Shown: positions 48,100-58,249 of the stretch, piece by piece
How positions within the stretch are numbered: position 1 is the stretch's first letter
How the letters are laid out: each line of letters begins with the position of its first letter
NCBI RefSeq assembly: GCF_003255815.1
Contig: NC_037671.1
Coordinates: 153,318,645 to 153,382,644, forward strand
Length of the DNA: 64,000 nucleotides
Source of the DNA: Theropithecus gelada
Lineage: Eukaryota > Chordata > Mammalia > Primates > Cercopithecidae
Reading direction: 5' to 3'
Program-made: the position numbers and the translations under genes
Notes under the pieces: model-generated
Told to the model about the DNA's origin: nothing
Seen by the model: the letters and a program-made list of their open reading frames with translations, nothing else
Databases searched by the model: none

Positions 48100-48330
48100 T
48101 TCATTTAGTAGCTGTATAGGCAAAGGGTACTGGACAAAACTAGGATATACAGCAGAAACCAAGGCAGACACAGACCTTCCATCATGGAGCTCACATTCTT
48201 GTGGGTTGGAGAAGGAAGGTATTAAATAATTAAGTATACATTTATTCATTCATTATTACTGTAATGAGTACTGTTAAAGGAGAACCATTAAAGTTTAAGC
48301 TGAAGGAACTTGACCAGGTCTGGGTGACAA
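48100..48330 (-). mobile_element. L2-like fragment, antisense
   Basis: aaactaggatatacagcaga, gaccttccatcatggagctc, then acattcttgtgggttggaga resemble the complement of the L2 3' region. Confidence 0.45.
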
Positions 48331-48431
48331 GGAATGATTCTTTAAGAAAGTGAAATAAAGTATCTTTGCATGTATTTTCTAGGCCAGATGTTTAAAGGAG
48401 TAGACTTGTTCCAGTGGGCATGTGGATTTAA

Positions 48432-48453
48432 CAACAACAACAACAAACAAAAC
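48432..48453 (+). repeat. (AAC)n microsatellite
   Basis: aacaacaacaacaacaaac run. Confidence 0.9.
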
Positions 48454-48459
48454 ACTTTA

Positions 48460-49265
48460 TAATTACTTGTAACAAAAATTGGCAGATATGCAAAAGTGTA
48501 TGGATTTAAATTTCTGTGTTTTTTTATGCCTTTGACATTAATTTTCTTCTTGAAATAGGTGTTAGTCTTGTGACTTAAAATGCAGAGGATAATACACATT
48601 GTCTAGCTTTGTCAGAGGGATGCAGTGAATGCAAAGAATTATCTTGCCTAAGAAATCTAACATTCTAAATGGAAAGGCTTTAAATATCAAATAAACCCGA
48701 TGCTACTTTATTTGATACCTCCTTACACCATTTCATTTAGGGTTTTCTTTTTTCTGCCTCCTAACTCACATGCTCAGACTTTTCTCTGAACCTTCAGGCA
48801 CTGAGAAGGAAAAGAGAACAAGGAAACTAGAAAATTTTAAGCATGAGCTATGTACCAGGTCCAACAGGAGATGCTTGGCCATTTTGGGCTGCATCTTTAG
48901 CATTAGAAATCCATTCTTCTCCTCAATGATCTCTTTATGGAATTCTCCAACAGAACAGAGCTTTCTCACTAAGGCCAGGGACCTCTGGAGTTATTGTGTG
49001 GATTTCAGGGGGTCAGTGAAAACTTGGAAAATGTATATATTATCCTATATTTCTACATTTCTATAATTTATAATCAGATTTAATTGTTCTTATAAATTTT
49101 TATTTGTAAAAAAATATGTTTAGCTTAATGAACAAGACATGTAGAGTTTATTTTGTTATTACTTGCTATTACTGCACTATTTAGAAAAGGACCTTGTAAA
49201 TGTCAGTTTTTTTCCTATCATGCATAGTTTTAAAATGTTAAGATTATTAGAGTAAATAATATTGT
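48460..49265. other. No recognisable gene
   Basis: Overlapping frames on both strands near 48770-49066 lack any family signal. The atttcagggggtcagtgaaa phrase near 49001 recalls an old repeat end. Confidence 0.45.
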
Positions 49266-49271
49266 TTAACT

Positions 49272-49775
49272 ACTCAGTATGTTGTAGGCAGAATAATGGC
49301 CAACAAAGATATTTACCTCCTCATCCCTGAATCTGTGAAGATGTTGTGTTGGCATAACCTCATGGCAAGGGGGTGTGAGGTTGTAGGTGGAATTAAGGTT
49401 GCTGATCAATTGACCTCAGAATAAGAATATTTTCCCGTATTATTGAGATGGGTGTAATGTAACCACAAAGGCCTTTAAATATAGAAGAGGAAGGCAGAAG
49501 GACTGGAGTCAGGGTTGTTCAATGTGAGAAAGACTTGCCCGTCTGGCTTTGAAGATGTTAGGGGACCACAAGCAGGTGTTCTCTAGCAGCAAGCAAAGGC
49601 AAGAAAACAGATTCTCCTCTGAAGCTTTGAGCAAAGGATACAGAAAACACCTTGATTTTAGTCTAGTGGGACCTATTTTGAACTTCTTATCTCTGAAATT
49701 ATAAGGTAACAAATCTATTTTGTTTTAAGCCACTGAATCTGAAGTGACAACAAGAAGCTTACTAATATTATCAGG
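49272..49775 (+). mobile_element. MLT1C/D-type MaLR LTR, sense
   Basis: gtaggcagaataatggccaa, gaattaaggttgctgatcaa, gactggagtcagggttgttc, a 'ctggctttgaagatgttagg' block and cctgat-less end ttgttttaagccactgaatc follow MLT1 order. Diverged. Confidence 0.8.
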
Positions 49776-49779
49776 TAGG

Positions 49780-49912
49780 AACATTAGATTACTTTTATTG
49801 CCCACACATTGTGGGCCAGGTAAATAATTAAGTACTTTACGTACATATATTTTTTAGTTCTATCTGACTCCAGGATGCACAGTCTTAACCACTGTGCTAT
49901 ACAACCTCTTTT
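49780..49912 (-). mobile_element. MIR, antisense
   Basis: tctgactccaggatgcacag, then cttaaccactgtgctataca is the complement of the MIR 5' end. Confidence 0.65.
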
Positions 49913-49914
49913 AC

Positions 49915-51007
49915 AAATTAATAATTCAGTGAATGATTGAAATACGGAGCATCAAGTCCGTGCTCATTTGGAACACATATGAAGTACTCAGCAAATGCTT
50001 ACAAGTCCTTTTCTGAAGAGTGGCTTTTTGGCCCATAGGAATATTCAGGAAGGCAGAGTTATTCTACCTCCCTGGATAGAGGCATCATGGCTGGAGCAAC
50101 TTTGAGCTTAGCACATTCTATTTGAGCTGTTCATTACATTCATCATTTTAGACATACTCAAGCCTTTGAGCGTTTATTTCTTATAATTCTGAAAATACGA
50201 AGATATATGAACCTCCTAGTACACCCTGGTGAATTATCTTAATCAGGGTGTTTCCCTCAAGGTATTCCAAACAGACATTTTTTTATAATATGAGAAAGTG
50301 AAAGCATATTGAACCTAAGGCCAAGTTATAGATTCCCTAAAGGTAAGCATCATATAAAACAAGCGATCCATTTTTTTTCTTCACCTTTCCAAACTTGTTT
50401 TTCCCCATTTGCTTGAAATGTTTTCTCTCTTGCTCTGTAAGTATGTTTTGTGTAGTGCCTGATTCTCCCTATGGTATTTGCTTTCCATTAACTTCCTATT
50501 GATTTTCGGTTATGTGAACACAGTACTGCAGGAACATAAACTGCAAACACCAGACTTAAAGAAGTCTGAACTCAACTGTTTTATCTTGGTGACAGAGTAC
50601 TACAACATGAATATTACCTGTGGCCTCTTTTAAAAAATGTATTCAAAGGCAGTTGTGACAAGTAGGGTCAAGTCTGAGTAATGATGTGTATAAATTACAG
50701 TGGGAAAATATCTGGCGTCTCAGGATGAAGGATGTTCAAGTTGAAAGGACAGGTTGGAACAGATAAAGATGAGTTTTTGAAAATATGGCATTACAGAAGG
50801 TGAAGCAAAGTGTAAGTCATTGTAAAAAGAAAGGTGCCAAAAATGAGAAAAGTGAGGAGGAGTGGGAAGGAAGAAACACACAGCAAGTGGATATGACACC
50901 CAAAAAGGAATACCATTTTTGAAACAAGTGAAATTTAAAGTTATCTTAAATTAATCTGATTGATGATCTCTCTCACATTTAAACGCATTCATGTTTTTAT
51001 TGTTTTG
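49915..51007. other. No recognisable gene or repeat
   Basis: No supported coding region. The text at 50700-50940 is purine-rich without a named family. Confidence 0.5.
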
Positions 51008-51015
51008 CTTTATAA

Positions 51016-52095
51016 TAAGCTCATCCAACCGGCAGCGCACAAACCACATACAGCCCAGGACGGCTTTGAATGCGGCCCAACACAAATTTTTAAACCTTCT
51101 TAAAACATTATGAGTTTTGCCAAAAGCAACTGCAACAAAACACAGAATTGACAAATGAGATCTAATTAAACTAAACAGATTCAGCACAGCAAAAGAAACT
51201 ATCATCAGAGTGAACAGGCAACCTACAGAATGGGAGAAAATTTTTGCAATCTACCCATCTGACGAAGTTCTAATACCCAGAATTTACAAGTCAGGAAACA
51301 ATAGATGCTGGCGAGGCAATGGAGAAATAGGAACGCTTTTACACCGTTGGTGGGAATGCAAATTAGTTTAACCATTGTGGAAGACAGAATGGCGATTCCT
51401 CAAGGATCCAGATCCAGAAATACCATTTGACTCAGCAATCCCATCACTGGGTATATACCCAAAATACCAAAATAGTATTCTACTATAAGGACATGTGCAT
51501 ACGTATGTTTATTGCAGCTCTATTTACAGTAGCACAGACATGGAACCAACCCAAATGCCCATCAATGATAGACTGGATAAAGAAAATGTGGTACATATGC
51601 ACCATGGAATACTATGCAGCCATAAAAGGAAATGAGATCATGTCCTTTGCAGCGACATAGATGAAGCTGGAAGCCATCATCTTCAGCAAACTAACACAAG
51701 AAGGGAAAACCAAACACTGCATGTTCTAACTCATAAGTGGGAGTTCAACACTGAGAACACATGGACACAGAGAGGGGAACAACACACACCAGGGCCTGTT
51801 GCGGGGTGGGGAGGTGAGAGGAGAGAACTTAGAGGATGGGTTAGTAGGTGCAGCCAATCACCAAGGCACATGTATACCTATGTAACAAACCCACATGTTC
51901 TGCACGTGTACCCTGTTTTTTGTTTTTTGTTTTTTTTAAGAAGAAATTTTTAAAAATTATGGGTTTTTTTGTGATTTTTTAATTTGTTGTTTTTTTGGCT
52001 CATCAGCTATCATTAGTGTTAGCATATTTTATGTGTGACCCAAGACAGTTCTTCTTCCATCGTGACCCAGGGAAGCCAAAAGACTGATACCCCTG
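51016..52095. mobile_element. hAT-like non-autonomous DNA transposon, split by an L1
   Basis: Flanked by an exact 8-bp duplication, ctttataa (51008-51015 and 52096-52103), the length typical of hAT elements. Left end taagctcatccaacc and the complement of the right end (caggggtatcagtct) share degenerate terminal inverted repeats ending in ca/ta-g. Internal words include gcccaggacggctttgaatg, ctcatcagctatcattagtg and cccagggaagccaaaagact. I recognise this as a common primate-genome repeat but do not recall the family name. There is no coding capacity. Without the L1 the element is about 250 bp. Confidence 0.8.
51119..51951 (+). mobile_element. L1PA-type 3' part, sense, inside the hAT element
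   Basis: Starts ccaaaagcaactgcaacaaa in ORF2 and runs to the 3' UTR end catgttctgcacgtgtaccc. About 200 bp of ORF2 is deleted at about 51290, where aatttacaag joins tcaggaaaca. Imperfect TSD: aaaacattatgagtttt (51102-51118) and aaaaattatgggtttt (51952-51967). The usual A-rich tail is absent: after gtaccct comes gttttttgttttttgttttt, then aagaagaaattttt. Confidence 0.85.
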
Positions 52096-52103
52096 CTTTA
52101 TAA

Positions 52104-53150
52104 TCTCAAACACAGTAGCACACTTTGAAGATCAGAGAGAAAACACCTAACTTCATCAGTCTTGGTTATGTCACCTGTAAGATAGAGATAATAAATATTA
52201 ATTCAGAGAGTTACTGAATGGCTTATGTGTAAGTAGAGAAACTAGTAAAGGGCCCGTGTAGCTTATATGTATTTTTAGAGGTGATAAAAATAACCAATAA
52301 CCACATTTATAATATATTGAAGTTAATTGAAATGAAAAATGATAAATTAACAGAAAAGATTAGTCATAAATAAAATGAGTTGAACTAATCAAGCAAAAAA
52401 CTTAATTTCTTTCAATTATTTTATAGACTTTGACTGAAGTCCACAGTGCTGATTAAATTCACATCTATATTAAGAGGCATCAATTGTATAGAAGAAATAG
52501 ACAAGCCAAGGAGATTGATGGCAGAAATAGGATTACTTTAAGTTAGTGTTCTATGAAAACAATCTTAAATTAAAATATTGAAGTGAGATTCCTTTATATT
52601 ATAATCTCATGTTTCACAAATTTGTGAGTGTATGATTGTACTGGGCTAAGATTGACATTGAACATTTTTTCTGTTTTCTATATCAAATCAATAACAAGCA
52701 ATTTTATAGAATTTCAAGATTGTATTCCTCTTTCATGAGTATTTTTAGAAATGGAACTATGTTATAAATATAAGAAAATTATGTCACATTACTGAAAAAT
52801 GTTTACATAAAAGACCTGAATTTCATGAAGAACCTTAAACAATGTTCATCTCCATAAACATAATGTCTGCTCTGAAACTTCTTTCTTATTAGAGCCAGGA
52901 AATAAAGAAAGGTGTATTTTTGGAGGAAAGATAAATTGCCTGTGATATCTTAGATTTATGCCTTTTTTTCTTATATGTCTTTTATACTAATGAGAATTTT
53001 CTATTTATCTTTTATGAATTGATTGTTTGAAACACTATTTTGTTATTTTTACCATATTTTGTTTGGGACATTTGATACTCTTAAGCAAGAAGTTTAGTTA
53101 CTGAATATTTTATATTGATCTAGTTTCTTTTCTTTCCATCATTAAGTTAT
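52104..53150. other. No recognisable gene or repeat
   Basis: AT-rich unrecognised sequence. It includes 52967-53033, which has an inverted partial copy at 53601-53660. Confidence 0.5.
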
Positions 53151-53159
53151 TTTTTATTT

Positions 53160-53440
53160 TTTTATTTTTTTGAGATGGAGTTTCACTCTTCTTGCCCAGG
53201 CTGGAGTGCAATGGCATGATCTCAGCTCACCTCAACCTTCACCTCCTGGATTCAAACGATTCTCCTGCCTCAGCCTCCTGAGTAGCTGGGATAACAGGCA
53301 TGAGCCACCATGCCCGGCTAATTTTGTATTTTTAGTAGAGACGAGGTTTCTTCATGTTGGCCAGGCTGGTCTTGAACTCCTGACCTCAGGTGATGCACCC
53401 GCCTCAGCTTTCCAAAGTGCTGAGATTTCAGGTGTGAGCT
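53160..53440 (-). mobile_element. Alu, antisense, missing its 5' end
   Basis: T-rich start, then the complement of an AluS-like element. It stops at ttcaggtgtgagc, about 20 bp before the normal 5' end, and joins unrelated sequence at 53441. Confidence 0.88.
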
Positions 53441-53494
53441 TCAAGTACAGGAAATAACGTTCAGTTGGGACTGAGTTGGACTGAGTGGGTTTAT

Positions 53495-53605
53495 GATTAA
53501 CTGTGGTCTGCCTGAAACAGAAAAAGTGCTGTCTGTAGCAAATGTATCTTGAAGGACTGATGGCTACACCTCCTGTTGCTCTGTTCCTATTCTTACACTA
53601 GTTTC
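53495..53605 (+). repeat. Left arm of a 111-bp inverted duplication
   Basis: gattaactgtggtctgcctg ... cttacactagtttc is the reverse complement of 57114-57224 with 3 differences in 111 bp, all transitions. Confidence 0.95.
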
Positions 53606-53665
53606 ATAAGTATCTATAAGATAAATAGAAAACTCTCATTAGTATAAATCATATATAAGTTCCAT
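53601..53665 (+). repeat. Inverted partial copy of 52967-53033
   Basis: The complement of 53601-53660 reads ttatactaatgagagttttc then tatttatctt, against ttatactaatgagaattttc and tatttatctt at 52982-53011. A further 14-bp match (tttagaaatggaac) lies at 53655-53670 versus 52744. It directly abuts the 111-bp arm, sharing gtttc. Confidence 0.65.
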
Positions 53666-53699
53666 TTCTAAATAAACAAATTATTTAAAAAGAGGAATT

Positions 53700-54005
53700 T
53701 TTTTTTTATTTGTTTGCTTGTTTGTTTGTTTTTAATTGAGTGCCTATTTTCCCAGTCTTACCCTCTTCCAGGAATGTACTCCTAGTTGTGAAAAACACTG
53801 GCTTTTGATAGGTTACTTGATATTGCTATAGTATTGACATCTCCATCTAGACCATGGTTCAGTATAGTAGGACATTATTTTTTCTGACTGGTGAAGAGAA
53901 AGTCTAGGTTTTCAAGCATCTTGGAAGACAATGGATATGCTACCACCTGTGGTAGTCCTGTTATTTGATCAGGGCTTAGTTAGATCTTTTTAAAGGAGCT
54001 TTCCT
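53700..54005. other. No recognisable gene
   Basis: A (tttg)n patch at about 53700-53735, then unrecognised sequence up to the L1 target site. Confidence 0.5.
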
Positions 54006-54026
54006 TAAGAATTTGTGCTCTCTCTT

Positions 54027-56375
54027 TTTTTTTTTTTTAATTATACTTTAAGTTCTAGGGTACATGTGCACAATGTGCAGGTTTGTTGCATATGTATACA
54101 TGTGCCATGTTGGTGTGCTGCACCCATTAACTCATCATTTACATTAAGTATATCTCCTAATGCTATCCCTCCCCCCTACCCCCTCCCCACAATAGGACCC
54201 AGTGTGTGATACTCCCCTTCCTGTGTCCAAGTGATCTCATTGTTCAATTCACACCAATGAGTGAGAACATGCAGTATTTGGTTTTCTGTTCTTGCGATAG
54301 TTTGCTGAGAATGATGGTTTCCATCACGAACTGATCCTTTTTATGGCTACATAGTATTCCATGGTATATATGTGCCACATTTCTTAATCCAGTCCGTCAC
54401 TGATGGACATTTGGGTTGATTCCAAGTCTTTGCTATTGTGAATAGTGCCGCAATAAACATACATGTGCATGTGTCTTTATAGCAGCATGACTTGTAATCC
54501 TTTGGGTATATCCCCACTAATGGGATGGCTGGGTCAAATGGTATTTCTAGTTCTAGATCCTTGAGGTATCGCCACACTGTTTTCCACAATGGTTGAACTA
54601 GTTTACAGTCCCACCAACAGTGTAGAAGTGTTCCTATTTCTCCATATCCTCTCCAGCATCTGTTGTTTCCTGATTTTTTAATGATTGCCATTCTAACGGG
54701 TGTGAGATGGTATCTCATTGTGGTTTTGATTTGCATTTCTCTGATGGCCAGTGATGATGAGCATTTTTTCATGTGTCTGTTGGCTGTATGAATGTCTTAT
54801 TTTGAGAAGTGCCTGTTCACATCCTTTGCCCACTTTTTGATGGGATTGTTTGTTTTTTTCTTGTAAATTTGATTGAGTTCTTTATAGGTTCTGGATATTA
54901 GCCCTTTGTCAGATGAGTAGATTGCAAATTTTTCTCCCATTCTGTAGGTTGCCTGTTCACTCTGATGGTAGTTTCTTTTGCTGTGCAGAAGTTCTTTAGT
55001 TTAATTAGATCCCATTTGTCAATTTTGGCTTTTGTTGCCATTGCTTTTGGTGTTTTAGACATGAAGTCCTTGCCCATGCCTATGTCCTGAATGGTAATAC
55101 CTAGGTTTTCTTCTAGGGTTTTTATGGTTTTATGTCTAACATTTAAGTCTCTAATCCATCTTGAATTAATTTTCGTATAAGGAGTAAGGAAAGGATCCAG
55201 TTTCAGCTTTCTACTTATGGCTAGCCAATTTTCCCAGCACCATTTATTAAATAGGGAATCCTTTCCCCATTTCTTGTTTTTCTCAGGTTTGTCAAAGATC
55301 AGATGGCTGTAGATGTGTGGTATTATTTCCGAGGACTCTGTTCTGTTCCATTGGTCTATATCTCTGTTTTGGTACCAGTACCATGCTGTTTTGGTTACTG
55401 TAGCCTTGTAGTATAGTTTGTAGTCAGGTAGCGTGATGCCTTCAGCTTTGTTCTTTTGACTTAGGATTGTCTTGGCAATGCGGGCTCTTTTTTGGTTCCA
55501 TATGAACTTTAAAGCAGTTTTTTCCAATTATGTGAAGAAAGTCATTGTTAGCTTAATGGGGATGGCATCGAATCTATAAATTACCTTAGGTAGTACGGCC
55601 ATTTTCACAATATTGATTCTTCCTATCCGTAAGCATGGTATGTTCTTCCATTTGTTTGATCAAGTGGGCTTCATCCCTGGAATGCAAGGCTGGTTCAACA
55701 TATGCAAATCAATAAACGTAATCCAGCATATAAACCGAAACAAAGACAAAAACCACATGATTATCTCAATAGATGCAGAAAAGACCTTTGACAAAATTCA
55801 ACAGCCCTTCATGCTAGAAACTCTCAATAAATTTGGTATTGATGGAACATATCTCAAAATCATAAGAGCTATTTATGACAAACCCACAGCCAATATCATA
55901 CTGAATGGGCAAAAACTGGAAGCATTCCCTTTGAAAACTGGCACAAGACAGGGATGCCCTCTCTCACCACTCCTATTCAACACAGTGTTGAAAGTTCTGG
56001 CTAGGGCAATCAGGCAAGAGAAAGAAATAAAGGGTATTCAGTTAGGAAAAGAAGAAGTCAAATTGTCCCTGTTTGCAAATGACATGATTTATATTTAGAA
56101 AACCCCGTTGTCTCAGCCCCAAATCTCCTTAAGCTGATAAGCAACTTCAGCAAAGTCTCAGGACACAAAATCAATGTGCAAAAATCACAAGCATTCTTAT
56201 ACACCAGTAACAGACAAACAGAGAGCCAAATCATGAAGGAAGTCCCATTCACAATAGCTTCAAAGAGAATAAAATACCTAGGAATCCAACTTACAAGAGG
56301 ATGTAAAGGACCTCTTCAAGGAGAACTACAAACCACTGCTCAATGAAATAAAAGAGGACACAAACAAATGGAAGA
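54027..56375 (-). mobile_element. L1PA insertion, 2.3 kb, with 5' inversion
   Basis: 54027-55657 is the complement of a young L1 from poly-A and 3' UTR back into ORF2. 55658-56375 is sense ORF2 upstream of that, beginning gatcaagtgggcttcatccc and ending cacaaacaaatggaagaa. The two halves overlap in element coordinates by about 16 bp (caaacaaatggaagaa). The sense part covers the reverse transcriptase core; the catalytic FADD box reads FAND, and a stop follows four codons later. The antisense part leaves a 209-codon frame (54898-55527) from the ORF2 C-terminal half. Flanks aagaatttgtgctctctctt (54007-54026) and aagaattgtctctctt (56372-56387) are an imperfect TSD, with a tctt/aa endonuclease site. 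Confidence 0.95.
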
Positions 56376-56387
56376 ATTGTCTCTCTT

Positions 56388-57113
56388 AATACAGCTTCTC
56401 GTGATGACTGGTTCACCTTCCGTGATACCATTACATCAGAGGAGAGCCTGGAAGAAGTGGGGTGGATTTTGTGTGCATGTGTGTGTATGTAAGCAGTGCA
56501 TGATTCTTATTGGCTTATTTCCTCATAATTCAGCTAAAGGAAAGTGTATGGTGATGTTGATCTAACTAGCATTTATTTATCTACCGTATGTTTCCAAGAA
56601 ATCAAATATTCTCTTGAGTTCCCTTTACCAAAGTAAATTTTAAATCATCCTAATTTAGAGCAAAAACATAGTTACTTTTCAAAATTGCAATTCCATGAAT
56701 TTTAGCTTCATTTTCCAAGATGAGAAAAACAATAGAGGAAAATTCCCACTTTCAACCTAACTCAGTTATCAACAGAACATTCAAGGCTGGATCTCCAAAC
56801 CAACATTGAAGAAATATCCCCCACACTGGGAAAATACTCCTGGTCCTGTCTTTACTTCATACTGCATTATTCTCAGATTGGAAAAGTATATAAGTATGGC
56901 AATTGAATCTACTCCCTTCCCCACATATCCCTCCCTTTGTAGTGAGGTCAAACTTGGCTCTTTCACTGTGTTCATAGTGTCAGCATTTTGTGTTAGAAAT
57001 TTACGATGGGTGTGGGGCATTTACAATGCATTCAACATTTTTTTTCAATGCCTTGTATGTGGAAGTATGGTGACATGTGCAGCCAGCACTGAGTAAAAGT
57101 TTTAATGGGAGGG
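56388..57113. other. No recognisable gene or repeat
   Basis: A GT-rich patch near 56470-56495. Two overlapping frames at 56781-57096 are unsupported. Confidence 0.5.
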
Positions 57114-57224
57114 GAAACTAGTGTAAGAATAGGAACAGAGCAACAGGAGGTGTGGCCGTCAGTCCTTCAAGATACATTTGCTACAGATAGCACTTTTTCT
57201 GTTTCAGGCAGACCACAGTTAATC
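57114..57224 (-). repeat. Right arm of the 111-bp inverted duplication
   Basis: Complement of 53495-53605. This arm keeps a CpG (gccgtc) where the other arm has tg/ca, so it is likely the source copy. Confidence 0.95.
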
Positions 57225-57248
57225 TTAAGTTAGAAGAAGGAAGCAGAG

Positions 57249-57315
57249 CTGATGAAATATATATATATTATATATATATACACATACATATTCTATATAT
57301 ATACATATATATATG
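57249..57315 (+). repeat. (AT)n-rich palindromic microsatellite
   Basis: Several atatatat blocks broken by acacat and ttct. It is nearly self-complementary and cruciform-prone, starting 25 bp beyond the right inverted arm. Confidence 0.92.
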
Positions 57316-57840
57316 GAGAAAGTTAAGTTGAATGTTGCAGAGTTAACACTCAGTAAGTATTTGGAATGTTAGCAGTACAACCTTTATTAGCAGCTACAAA
57401 AATCAGACTACATAGTTTTTTGATAACAAGATGACCAATTCAAGGTGACACAGAGGCTTGTGCTTGGAGAAGAATGTCTTGTAGACTATTGACCTACAGG
57501 GCAGAATTTCCCTTAGTACATTCATCACTGTTCAGGTCTAACTTGCATCCTTTTAAGTACAAACACCTGACCCATCACACCAGCAAAAGCAGATCAGATC
57601 AATCTCAAGCAATGAACTTGCACCGACCAAACACACAGGAAATGCATATAAAAGTAGATTCCTCAAGGCCACATCTGACCAGAGTATTCATTATTTGTTA
57701 CAGAAGACTCTGCAAAGTGTTGAATGGCTATTTTATCATTGTTTTTTCCTCCCCATCTGAAGCTGCAGACACCATTTGAAAAGTGGCTACATCCCAGCCT
57801 ATGATTGTTCTCAGGTGGCATTTTTGTTCTTTTATTTTCT
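57316..57840. other. No recognisable gene
   Basis: A 101-codon plus frame (57474-57779) has no recognised similarity. Confidence 0.45.
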
Positions 57841-57921
57841 AAATCTTGATAGATACCTCACTGTTATTCACTCGCAATATCCAAATCTTGATGGGTACCT
57901 CACATATATCACTCGCAATAT
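57841..57921 (+). repeat. Tandem duplication, 42-bp period
   Basis: aaatcttgatagatacctca ... actcgcaatat (57841-57880) is repeated as aaatcttgatgggtacctca ... actcgcaatat (57883-57921), with a diverged middle. Both copies keep the ctcgcaatat end including its CpG. Confidence 0.9.
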
Positions 57922-57974
57922 TTATATCATATACTAGTAATTGAATGTGGGTTCCATATTCTACATTCATTTGC

Positions 57975-58200
57975 TAGAAAAATGATTGAGATTTTACTGT
58001 ATGCCAAGCACTGGAGTAATCTGTTAATTAGTTAATTCATTTATTAGTTTCTTTAAGATATACTGTATTTACTATGTATTGGGGACTATGTTAGAAGCTT
58101 GAAATATCACGGTGAACATGCTTGACAGTGGCTACTTTCAAAGTATCTACAGAATAATTGAGAAATCAAGTGAACAATCACAATACTTCTGATAAGAGAT
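57975..58200 (-). repeat. Possible L2-like fragment, antisense
   Basis: tactgtatgccaagcactgg and attggggactatgttagaag resemble the complement of the L2 3' end; weak overall. Confidence 0.4.
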
Positions 58201-58219
58201 AACACAGAGGAGGTACTAG

Positions 58220-58245
58220 TTTTTTTTTTTTTTTTTTTTTTTTTT
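58220..58245 (+). repeat. Uninterrupted T run, 26 bases
   Basis: Isolated (T)26 with no Alu or L1 body attached on the right; length likely variable. Confidence 0.95.
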
Positions 58246-58249
58246 AAGA

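Noticed and set aside
54898..55527. 209-codon L1 ORF2 frame as a functional gene
   Set aside because: It is the C-terminal half of ORF2 in a 5'-inverted, truncated L1 with no start region and a disrupted catalytic part, so it is a fossil.
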